This document shows positions 57,770 through 64,000 of a stretch of DNA of 64,000 bases, one piece after another. The stretch's first letter is position 1; each line of letters opens with the position of its first letter. The position numbers were made by a program, and so were the translations under genes. The notes under the pieces were generated by a model, which was not told where the DNA came from, did not search any database, and was given only the letters and a program-made list of their open reading frames with translations. Source of the stretch: an uncultured Muribaculaceae bacterium (GTDB taxonomy: Bacteria > Bacteroidota > Bacteroidia > Bacteroidales > Muribaculaceae); assembly GCA_904501735.1 (NCBI GenBank), contig CAJGBY010000003.1:1-64000 (forward strand), written 5' to 3'.

Positions 57770-57967
57770 ATGGAAGAAAAGAAAATGACTTATTCGGAAG
57801 CAATTGCCGAACTTGAAAAGATTGTAGCAGAAATGCAGAGCGAAAATTGTAGCATCGACAATTTGTCGGCTTATACATCACGCTCGCTTGAATTGTTGAA
57901 GGTGTGCAAGGCAAAATTGCTCACTACCGATGAAGAATTGAAGAAAATCCTTGCTGAATTGAAGTAA
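57770..57967 (+). CDS. xseB: Exodeoxyribonuclease VII small subunit XseB
   Basis: XseB is the small helical subunit that decorates XseA. The 65-residue protein has the family pattern MTYSEAIAELEKIVAEMQSENCSIDNLSAYTSRSLELLKVCKAKL, two α-helices in a hairpin. It is the last gene of the helicase-xseA-xseB operon, and converges on the DUF3256 gene with a 6-bp gap. Confidence 0.95.
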   Translation: MEEKKMTYSEAIAELEKIVAEMQSENCSIDNLSAYTSRSLELLKVCKAKLLTTDEELKKILAELK

Positions 57968-57973
57968 GAATGC

Positions 57974-58594
57974 CTATTTGATAGGAACTGCCAAGCTATC
58001 AACGAGATAGGGCGCGATTTTTTCGTAATCTTCCTTGCTCATATAGCTTTTTAGGCTATGGCGGGCATTGATGATATTCTTAGCGGGATTGATAGAATAG
58101 CAAATGATAGGGAAATCGATCGAATTAAGGACGGTTTCCTTTTTTGTTTTGTCGCCTTTAGGAATTTTGATGAAGTTCTTCATAGATGGTTCTTTGAAGA
58201 ACTTTTTTGTGTCCAATTTCTCCCAGCGAGTGTTAAAAAACTCAATGCGGCTATCTTTGGCAGGAAGGTTTACCGTTGTTATAGCCACAATGATAGAGTC
58301 TTTTTTGTGCTGAGTGAGTAGAAGCTCTACGGTGTGATTTTTTGAAGTGTTGATTGATAAGTGGTTGTCGGACACCTTATTAATGCGACAGCCGTCACCA
58401 AGAGCATTAGGGAAATCTTTGTATACTCCTTCGTTGCAATAGTCGATCATATCCATTTTAACCTTTCGGTTGAGCAATGGAAACACTTGGCCCGATTCTT
58501 CGATGAAAAGTTCCTTTAGGGTGCTGGCTTCGGCGGTTAGGGCGAAGACGGCGAGGAGTGTTAAAAGTAATATGATGCTCTTGAAATTCTTCAT
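57974..58594 (-). CDS. Secreted DUF3256 family protein
   Basis: This 206-residue protein has a signal peptide (about 1-23, ending AEA-S). The mature part matches the Bacteroidota DUF3256 family (LKELFIEESGQVFPLLNRKVKMDMIDYCNEG; SIDFPIICYSINPAKNIINARHSLKSYMSKEDYEKIAPYL). It is probably a periplasmic or outer-membrane-associated protein with a lipocalin-like β-fold; function is unknown. It starts 36 bp after the DEAD-box helicase stop on the same strand and may be read from that promoter. Confidence 0.85.
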   Translation of the reverse strand: MKNFKSIILLLTLLAVFALTAEASTLKELFIEESGQVFPLLNRKVKMDMIDYCNEGVYKDFPNALGDGCRINKVSDNHLSINTSKNHTVELLLTQHKKDSIIVAITTVNLPAKDSRIEFFNTRWEKLDTKKFFKEPSMKNFIKIPKGDKTKKETVLNSIDFPIICYSINPAKNIINARHSLKSYMSKEDYEKIAPYLVDSLAVPIK

Positions 58595-58630
58595 TATATA
58601 TGTGTGGTTAACACTTTTATTTCGTGATGA

Positions 58631-60547
58631 TTAGCGTTTCTTCTTTTTAGAGAAAATGTCAAAATTACCATGTTTTGGGGCTTCGGAGTTGCGTTTTTTC
58701 TTGCCCTTTCGTGGTTGTTGTGATTCGAATTCAACTTCCTCAAAACGAGTGCGTTGGCTACTGCGGCGAGGCTTGTCGCTGTCGTGACGAGGCTTTTCGG
58801 CGTCGCGACGAGAGCGATTTTTATCGCGTTGATTGTCGGTGATTTCGCTGCGTGATGCGCGTTTCTTTGCCTTGACGCTGTCGGCTGTATAATCCTTGTC
58901 GATAACAGCCACTTCGGCATATACTCGTTTGCCGAAAAAGTCGGAATTCTTGAGTGCACTTATAACTCGGTGTGCGTCGCCTTTGTTTACATCAAATAGA
59001 GAATATTTGCTCAAAAGGTCGATTCGTCCCAAGTTGATACGAGAACCCTTTGTGTTTTGATTGATAAGGTCGATAAGGTTAGGAGGGAAGAAACCATCCG
59101 CTTTACCAAGGTTGATATAGATGCGTTCGTAACCCTTTTCGGCAGTGCGACGGTCTTTCTCGTCGAGAGTGAACTCGCGAGGATCTTTGCGATTGCCTTT
59201 CTTGTCGCCCTTCTTTTCGGCAACAGGAATGTCTAGAACAGGAGCGTCCTTATAGTATTCGAGCAGACGGTTGAATTCAAGCGAAAGCACACGCTTTAGC
59301 AAGTCGACACCAGAGAGCCAATCGAGCTTTTTCTTCACTCCAGGTAGGTACTTGTCGATTTCTTCCTCGTCTACTTTCACCTTTTCGATGCGATCGGCAA
59401 GGTTGTAAAGTTGCTTCTCGATGATTTGTTGAGGATTAGGCACTTCGAGGTGTTCGAAAGTCTTGCCTATGCGCTTTTCGATAAGTCGAAGTTTGCTTTT
59501 CTCCTTGGTGTGAATGATAGCCACCGAGATACCAGTTTTGCCAGCGCGTCCGGTACGGCCACTGCGGTGAGTATAGGTTGCGATATCGTCGGGAATACCG
59601 TAGTTGATGACATGAGTTAGGTCGTTGACATCGAGTCCACGAGCAGCAACATCGGTAGCCACGAGTAGCTGAAGGTTGCGTTCGCGGAATTTCTTCATCA
59701 CGGTGTCGCGTTGAGCTTGCGAGAGGTCGCCGTGAAGCGAATCGGCATTGTAACCGTCTTCGATAAGTTTGTCGGCGATTTCTTGCGTGTCGCGTTTAGT
59801 GCGGCAGAAGATGATACCATAGATATTAGGGTTGTGGTCGGCAATTCTTTTCAGCGCAAGGTATTTGTCGCGAGCTTGCACAAGGAAATAGATGTGACGC
59901 ACATTTTCGGCACCTTCGTTGCGAGTGCCGATGACAAATTCTTGTGGATTGTGCATGTAGTTCTTCGCAATTTTCGCAATTTCGGCAGGCATAGTAGCCG
60001 AGAAAAGCAACATTTTGCGATTGTCGGGCACATTGGTAAGAATTTCGTTGATGTCGTCCACAAATCCCATGTTGAGCATTTCATCGGCTTCATCGAGAAT
60101 CACTGTGTGAATGTTTTCCATCTTCACAGTGTTGCGATTGATAAGGTCGATGAGTCGTCCAGGAGTGGCAACGATGATTTGAACGCCTTCACGAAGAGAG
60201 CGAATTTGACTTTCGATGCTCGAACCACCATAAACGGGAAGGACTTTGAGATTATCGATGTACTTAGAATAATCGGCAAGGTCGCTACCGATTTGCAAAC
60301 AAAGTTCGCGTGTAGGAGAAAGGATAAGAGCTTGAGGACGCTTCAATGAAGTGTCGATGCGTTGTAATACAGGTAAGCCGAAAGCTGCAGTTTTTCCAGT
60401 GCCAGTTTGAGCCAACGCCACAACATCGCTATCTTCGTTGAGAAGGTGTGGAATTACTTTTTCTTGCACAGGCATAGGGTGTTCGTAACCCATTTCTGTA
60501 ATCGCTCTCAAAATATCCTCGCGGACTCCTAATTCTTCAAATGTCAT
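58631..60547 (-). CDS. DEAD-box ATP-dependent RNA helicase (DeaD/CsdA-like)
   Basis: The 638-residue cytoplasmic protein is an RNA helicase. Motifs are the F/Q motif MTFEELGVREDILRAITEMGYEHPMPVQ, I AQTGTGKTAAFG, Ia PTRELCLQI, II VILDEADEML, III FSATMPAEI, IV IIFCRTKRDTQE, V VATDVAARGLDVNDLTHVINY and VI HRSGRTGRAGKTG. A DbpA-type RNA-binding domain follows (about 470-550, FINLGKADGFFPPNLIDLINQN). The last ~90 residues are a Lys/Arg/Ser-rich disordered tail. It likely helps ribosome assembly or mRNA turnover. The start is ATG 60547 (MTFEELG), where the family begins. Confidence 0.95.
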   Translation of the reverse strand: MTFEELGVREDILRAITEMGYEHPMPVQEKVIPHLLNEDSDVVALAQTGTGKTAAFGLPVLQRIDTSLKRPQALILSPTRELCLQIGSDLADYSKYIDNLKVLPVYGGSSIESQIRSLREGVQIIVATPGRLIDLINRNTVKMENIHTVILDEADEMLNMGFVDDINEILTNVPDNRKMLLFSATMPAEIAKIAKNYMHNPQEFVIGTRNEGAENVRHIYFLVQARDKYLALKRIADHNPNIYGIIFCRTKRDTQEIADKLIEDGYNADSLHGDLSQAQRDTVMKKFRERNLQLLVATDVAARGLDVNDLTHVINYGIPDDIATYTHRSGRTGRAGKTGISVAIIHTKEKSKLRLIEKRIGKTFEHLEVPNPQQIIEKQLYNLADRIEKVKVDEEEIDKYLPGVKKKLDWLSGVDLLKRVLSLEFNRLLEYYKDAPVLDIPVAEKKGDKKGNRKDPREFTLDEKDRRTAEKGYERIYINLGKADGFFPPNLIDLINQNTKGSRINLGRIDLLSKYSLFDVNKGDAHRVISALKNSDFFGKRVYAEVAVIDKDYTADSVKAKKRASRSEITDNQRDKNRSRRDAEKPRHDSDKPRRSSQRTRFEEVEFESQQPRKGKKKRNSEAPKHGNFDIFSKKKKR

Positions 60548-60571
60548 AGATAATCGTATTTTAAATTTTCG

Positions 60572-60579
60572 CAAAGATA
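60572..60579 (-). promoter_or_regulatory. -7 element of the DEAD-box helicase gene
   Basis: The minus strand reads TATCTTTG, 25 bp before the ATG at 60547; it lies inside the over-extended frame, supporting the chosen start. Confidence 0.6.
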
Positions 60580-60709
60580 CGAAAAAGTTAGGAGTTGGTA
60601 ATTAGGAGTTAAGAGTTTTTAGGTGTTGATAGTGAAATAGCAAAGGAAAATTGTGTTGAGATGCATGGATGAAGAGGTTTCTTGTCATCAGAGATGGTGT
60701 AATAAAAGA

Positions 60710-60744
60710 AATAAGCGGGGTGAGGTGTACTCACTCCGCTTATT
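60710..60744 (-). terminator. Terminator of the Lys/Cys-repeat gene
   Basis: AATAAGCGGGGTGAG (60710-60724) pairs with CTCACTCCGCTTATT (60730-60744) across a 5-nt loop with one G-T pair, 17 bp after the stop. Confidence 0.75.
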
Positions 60745-60761
60745 GTATGTGCATGGAAAGA

Positions 60762-61145
60762 TTATTTCTTAGTGCAAGGTTTTTTGCATTCAGCTTTCTT
60801 CTTGCAATCTTTTTGTTTTTTGCAATCTTGCTTCTTAGTGCATTCGGCTTTCTTTTTACAGTCAGCTTTCTTTTTACAGTCTTTTTGCTTCTTGCAATCT
60901 TTCATTTTAGCGCATTCAGCCTTTTTCTTGCAGTCTTGTTTCTTTTCGCAAGCTTTCTTGCAATCTTGCTTCTTGTCGCAAGGCTTAGTGCAATCCTTAC
61001 AATCTTTCTTTTCAGGACAATTAGCCTTCTTTTCGCATTGTTCAGTCTTAGTGCATTGCTTTTGCTTAGGGCATGGGTTGGCAGCAGTAGCCGAACCAGC
61101 AATAAGAGCTATAGCCATGATGGCAGTTACGATTAGTTTCTTCAT
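60762..61145 (-). CDS. Secreted Lys/Cys-rich pentad-repeat protein
   Basis: This 127-residue protein has a signal peptide (about 1-21, GSATA-A). The rest is a low-complexity chain of about 105 residues with 19 cysteines, almost all in a five-residue register of the form K-K-x-D/E/A-C (KKDCKDC, KKQDCKKAC, KKKAECAKMKDC and so on), ending KKPCTKK. There are no aromatic residues in the mature chain. I know no named family. The positive charge and Cys spacing suggest metal binding, disulphide-linked scaffolding or binding to an anionic surface; all are inference. The start is ATG 61145 at the signal peptide. It has its own promoter and terminator, so it is a real transcription unit. Confidence 0.78.
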   Translation of the reverse strand: MKKLIVTAIMAIALIAGSATAANPCPKQKQCTKTEQCEKKANCPEKKDCKDCTKPCDKKQDCKKACEKKQDCKKKAECAKMKDCKKQKDCKKKADCKKKAECTKKQDCKKQKDCKKKAECKKPCTKK

Positions 61146-61178
61146 AATATATTCGTTTATAGTTAATGTTCTACATTG

Positions 61179-61186
61179 CAAAGATA
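61179..61186 (-). promoter_or_regulatory. -7 element of the Lys/Cys-repeat gene
   Basis: The minus strand reads TATCTTTG, 34 bp before the ATG at 61145. Confidence 0.6.
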
Positions 61187-61230
61187 ATGTATAGTTTTGC
61201 AAAAAGAAAGAATATAGAATATAAAAAAAC

Positions 61231-61710
61231 TTAAGGCTTGTTGATTAAAGCAACAGCGTAGGCTGAAATACCCTCTTGTCGTCCAGTGAAACCGAGCTTT
61301 TCGGTAGTAGTAGCCTTGATAGAGATGTCGTCGATGTCGCAACCGATACAACGAGCCAATTCCTCTTGCATAGCAGGAATGTGAGGGTTGATTTTAGGTT
61401 GTTCGGCACAGATGGTAATGTCGGCATTGCAAAAAGAGTATCCTTTTTCGCCCAAGATGCGTACTACTTCGATGAGAAGTATACGACTATCGGCACCCTT
61501 ATAGCGAGGGTCGGTGTCGGGGAAGTGGTATCCTATGTCGCGCAAGTTGGCTGCACCGAGCAGCGCATCGCAAAGAGCATGTATAGCCACATCGGCATCG
61601 CTGTGTCCTAAAAGTCCGAGAGAGTGTGGGATTTTCACTCCACAAAGCCATAAGTCTCTGTTTTCAACAAGACGATGCACATCAAATCCCATTCCAACAC
61701 GAATTTTCAT
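61231..61710 (-). CDS. ispF: 2-C-methyl-D-erythritol 2,4-cyclodiphosphate synthase IspF
   Basis: IspF closes the cyclodiphosphate in the MEP isoprenoid pathway using Zn and Mg. The 159-residue protein has normal length and shows the metal-binding GFDVHRL (D and H, residues about 8-14), LGHSDADVAIHALCDALLGAANLRDIGYHFPDTDPRYKGADS and the C-terminal TTEKLGFTGRQEGISAYAVALI. It lies 16 bp behind porV on the same strand, so it is probably co-transcribed with porU-porV; a functional link is not evident. Confidence 0.97.
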   Translation of the reverse strand: MKIRVGMGFDVHRLVENRDLWLCGVKIPHSLGLLGHSDADVAIHALCDALLGAANLRDIGYHFPDTDPRYKGADSRILLIEVVRILGEKGYSFCNADITICAEQPKINPHIPAMQEELARCIGCDIDDISIKATTTEKLGFTGRQEGISAYAVALINKP

Positions 61711-61726
61711 AGCTTAAGAGTGTTTT

Positions 61727-62920
61727 TTAGTAATTACCTCCGAAAAGGTTGGTAAGACCGTCCATATCAAAAGTAAGCGAGAAACGAAGAGTTTGGTCAA
61801 GAGGGCTACTTTGAGCTGTAGCAATCATATATGCAGCATCAAGTCGCACAATGTTAAGCGCGAAGCCTGCACCAAGACCAAAGTATTGACGATTTCCCTT
61901 ATATGCACTTTCGTGATAATAACCACCACGAAGGAAGAATTGTTGGTTGTAGTTATATTCGGCACCAATTGAATAGTTGATTTCGCGAAGTTCTTCCTTA
62001 GCTCCACCAGGTGCGTCGGTGAAAGAGTTGAACACACCAGCGATAGGCGACATGTCTTTCCAATCTTGAAGCGCATCTTCGTAGGCTATTTGATCTTCGA
62101 AGTCGGTTAGGCGAGGTTTAGCAGGTACAAGAAGTTTGTTGACATCGACCGATAGCGCCAAAGAATGGTAATCGGCAAGAGGGAACATGAACATAGTACC
62201 AAGTCGCAAGTTGGTAGGCAAGAACGCTGGTTCGTTGCCACCATTGTAGCTCATTTTACTACCGATGTTAGAGATGTTGAAACCAAGAGACCATTGGCAT
62301 TCGTTGCGTCCAACAATAGGGTAGGTAGTGTAATAACCAGAGATGTCGGCAGCAAAAGCCGAAGCTCCCTTAGTGTCGTCGCTCGAAAAAGATTCATCGA
62401 AAGCAAGGTCAGAATAGATGTATCGCAAAGCGACACCCATAGAGAAACTTTCGCTCAACTTGCGAGAATAGCCAAGGTCGAACGCCATTTCAAAAGGGTT
62501 GATGCTATTGATAGAAGCGCCTTCGTCGTTGGTCATCGATACTTCACCAAGTGAGAAATAGCGAAGTGAAGCACTGACAGCTTGGTTGTCCTCTTGTCCG
62601 AGTTTCCAATAACCAGCCAAGTTGGCAAGATAGATGTCGTTGACAAGTTTTCTCAACCAAGGAGTGTAAGAGATAGACACCCCAGCCTTGCTATAAGCAA
62701 AAGCATACTTAGAAGGGTTCCAATATTGAGAGTTAGCATCGGGATCGGTAGCCGCACCAAGGTCGCCCATAGATGCACCACGCGCATCGGGAACGATGCC
62801 TAATGATACCACACCAGTAGTGATGGGGTTGAATTCATTCTTCATGTCTTGTGCGTTTGCCACGAAAGGCAAAAAGAAACACACAAGAAGTAGTATTGCA
62901 GTTTTAGAAATAGTATTCAT
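61727..62920 (-). CDS. porV: T9SS outer-membrane protein PorV (LptO)
   Basis: PorV is a FadL-type β-barrel that carries T9SS cargo from the SprA translocon to the PorU sortase. The 397-residue protein has a signal peptide (about 1-23, ANA-Q) and the family start NPITTGVVSLGIVPDARGASMGDLGAATDPDANSQYWNPSKYAF. The barrel strands end in LRFSLTFDMDGLTNLFGGNY. It is 90 bp after porU and directly before ispF. Confidence 0.94.
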   Translation of the reverse strand: MNTISKTAILLLVCFFLPFVANAQDMKNEFNPITTGVVSLGIVPDARGASMGDLGAATDPDANSQYWNPSKYAFAYSKAGVSISYTPWLRKLVNDIYLANLAGYWKLGQEDNQAVSASLRYFSLGEVSMTNDEGASINSINPFEMAFDLGYSRKLSESFSMGVALRYIYSDLAFDESFSSDDTKGASAFAADISGYYTTYPIVGRNECQWSLGFNISNIGSKMSYNGGNEPAFLPTNLRLGTMFMFPLADYHSLALSVDVNKLLVPAKPRLTDFEDQIAYEDALQDWKDMSPIAGVFNSFTDAPGGAKEELREINYSIGAEYNYNQQFFLRGGYYHESAYKGNRQYFGLGAGFALNIVRLDAAYMIATAQSSPLDQTLRFSLTFDMDGLTNLFGGNY

Positions 62921-63010
62921 CTTGTCGAAATTATAGTTAGTTGATATATATAACTACAATTTTGTTGAAATATTGTGTTGAGGTAGTAAAAGAATGCCGA
63001 GAAAGGTCAA

Positions 63011-64000
63011 TTACTTGTTCAATACAATGATTTTGATGGGTTCGGTAGCACCAGAGCCTTCATTTCCTTCGAAAGTAGCAAAGATGGTGTATCGTCCAGG
63101 CTTAACACGGCTGCCATTGGCATTCTTGAGGTTCCATGTGAACGCACCATTATTGTTTTGTATAGTTATAATGGTGTTTTCGGAACTATCGCGAACGAAA
63201 AGAGTAGACTTGGCGATGTGATGCTGAGTGTCGATGTTGAATTCAACACTATGAGATACAGTTTCGTCGGAAGAGGTGAGGGTGCAATCGAGAGCATCGT
63301 CGATAACATAGAAAGTAACTTTTTTCTGAGTGGTGTTGCCAGCGCAGTCGCTCACTTCGAGTTGAAGCGTGTGTCGTCCAGCCGAAAGGTTGTGAAGTTG
63401 CACACTTGCGTTAACGGTCTTTCCGCCATCGGTAGCCGTAGCGAAGTTGCTAAGCGAAGGAGTGCTAATCTTGCCATTGTCAACGATGATTTTCATTGAG
63501 CCTTGAAGGTCGTTAGGCTTGGTGTTGATAGCCATGTTATCGGTAGCACGGAATTGAATGACAGGAGAGCTTGAGGCTTTTGTGTTGCCCGAAGCATTTT
63601 GTCCGTCGATTACGATAGAACGGATGATAGGAGCAATGTTGTCGGCAAGAGTCTTGCTTGCTGCCTTGATAATGAGGTTCTTGTTGGTGCCCGAAACGAG
63701 TCGTTTGTCGTTGCTTTGAGCAAAGATGCGAATTTCGCAAGTGTCGCCATCGGCTTGGCAATTGGCAGGCAGAGTTACTGTAATGCTGTATTGACCATTT
63801 ACCACCTTGCCAGTGCTGTGAGATAGCTTTTCGCGAGGATAGTAAGAGTTGTAAACAACCTTAGTGTTAGGCGATGTCAAGTCCTTGTAGTGAACAGCCT
63901 TGTCGAATACCGAAACAGTGGCATCACCATTGAATGACTTGTCGATGTTGCCAGCATTGTCGGTTACATATCCCTTGATGGTGATAGTAGACAATGGAGT
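63011..64000 (-). CDS. porU: T9SS sortase PorU, 3' part (gene continues past the right edge)
   Basis: PorU is the gingipain-like (C25) surface protease that removes the C-terminal sorting domain of T9SS cargo and attaches it to A-LPS. Only the C-terminal ~330 residues are inside the window. The frame is open to 64000 and the apparent TTG start near 63994 is internal (...TPLSTITIKGYVTDNAGN). Visible are Ig-like β-domains and the PorU-type end (VQLHNLSAGRHTLQLEVSDCAGNTTQKKVTFYVID, then a C-terminal domain with NGSRVKPGRYTIFATFEGN). The catalytic domain would lie to the right. Placement directly upstream of porV is the conserved order and supports the call. Confidence 0.88.
   Translation of the reverse strand, partial: TPLSTITIKGYVTDNAGNIDKSFNGDATVSVFDKAVHYKDLTSPNTKVVYNSYYPREKLSHSTGKVVNGQYSITVTLPANCQADGDTCEIRIFAQSNDKRLVSGTNKNLIIKAASKTLADNIAPIIRSIVIDGQNASGNTKASSSPVIQFRATDNMAINTKPNDLQGSMKIIVDNGKISTPSLSNFATATDGGKTVNASVQLHNLSAGRHTLQLEVSDCAGNTTQKKVTFYVIDDALDCTLTSSDETVSHSVEFNIDTQHHIAKSTLFVRDSSENTIITIQNNNGAFTWNLKNANGSRVKPGRYTIFATFEGNEGSGATEPIKIIVLNK

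Noticed and set aside
60669..61194. Plus-strand Phe/Leu/Ser-rich frames opposite the Lys/Cys gene
   Set aside because: They mirror the Lys/Cys codons of the minus strand (TTC/TTT/GCA runs) and look like false membrane proteins; the minus strand has a signal peptide, promoter and terminator.

Overview
This 64 kb window comes from a chromosome of the phylum Bacteroidota, almost certainly a gut-type member of the Bacteroidales. A Muribaculaceae-, Prevotella- or Bacteroides-like host is my inference; no rRNA gene is present to fix the genus. The evidence is a near-complete type IX secretion system (T9SS), a Bacteroidales-style inositol-lipid locus, an Oar-like TonB-dependent receptor, DUF families found mainly in this phylum (DUF4286, DUF3098, DUF3256), many TAnnTTTG (-7) promoter elements with TTTG/TTG about 19-21 nt upstream, and no clear Shine-Dalgarno sequences. 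I see no tRNA, rRNA, CRISPR array, intact insertion sequence or prophage.

Layout. 1-423 is non-coding and rich in GGGACA/TGTCCC repeats. 0.4-10.6 kb holds mnmE, a membrane-anchored NUC1 nuclease, pepT, a secreted GH9 glycosidase, rlmN, a secreted endonuclease I with a T9SS-like tail, and pdxA. 10.6-18.1 kb is an extended inositol-lipid locus: a nucleotidyltransferase, an ATP-grasp protein resembling inositol-phosphate kinases, PgpA, GtrA, two CDP-alcohol phosphatidyltransferases, an Aur1-like PAP2 protein, a HAD protein and myo-inositol-1-phosphate synthase. 18.2-31.3 kb has an orphan Wzc-type tyrosine kinase with a (Gly-Tyr) tail, ruvC, DUF4286, the Oar-like receptor, a double ABC ATPase, a DUF2156 protein, an RluA-family enzyme, DUF1846 and an FKBP.

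31.3-39.9 kb is an AT-richer accessory segment, all on the minus strand and bounded by two related non-coding hairpin elements. It encodes a transglutaminase-like lipoprotein overlapping an O-antigen-ligase/TPR membrane protein, an unknown secreted protein, a lipoprotein with five cysteine knuckles, a small secreted protein and a TPR membrane regulator. 40.0-44.2 kb is the conserved ftsX-DUF3098-uppP-truB-queA run. 44.4-51.3 kb is the T9SS core operon porT-porP-porK-porL-porM-porN (minus strand). 51.4-60.6 kb has a SUI1-family protein, a membrane AraC regulator, an AddA-like helicase-nuclease followed by xseAB, a DUF3256 protein and a DEAD-box helicase. 60.7-64 kb has a very unusual Lys/Cys-repeat secreted protein, ispF, porV and the 3' part of porU, which runs off the right edge.

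How the genes fit together. PorK/L/M/N/P/T plus PorU/PorV supply most of the T9SS, and the endonuclease I is a plausible cargo. The inositol locus has the enzymes to make inositol-1-phosphate, attach it to lipid and dephosphorylate it. It also has genes that the simple phosphatidylinositol pathway does not need (nucleotidyltransferase, ATP-grasp, second CDP-alcohol transferase, GtrA), which suggests an additional, possibly undescribed, inositol-containing headgroup. That locus is my main candidate for new biology. The accessory segment and the Lys/Cys protein come next.
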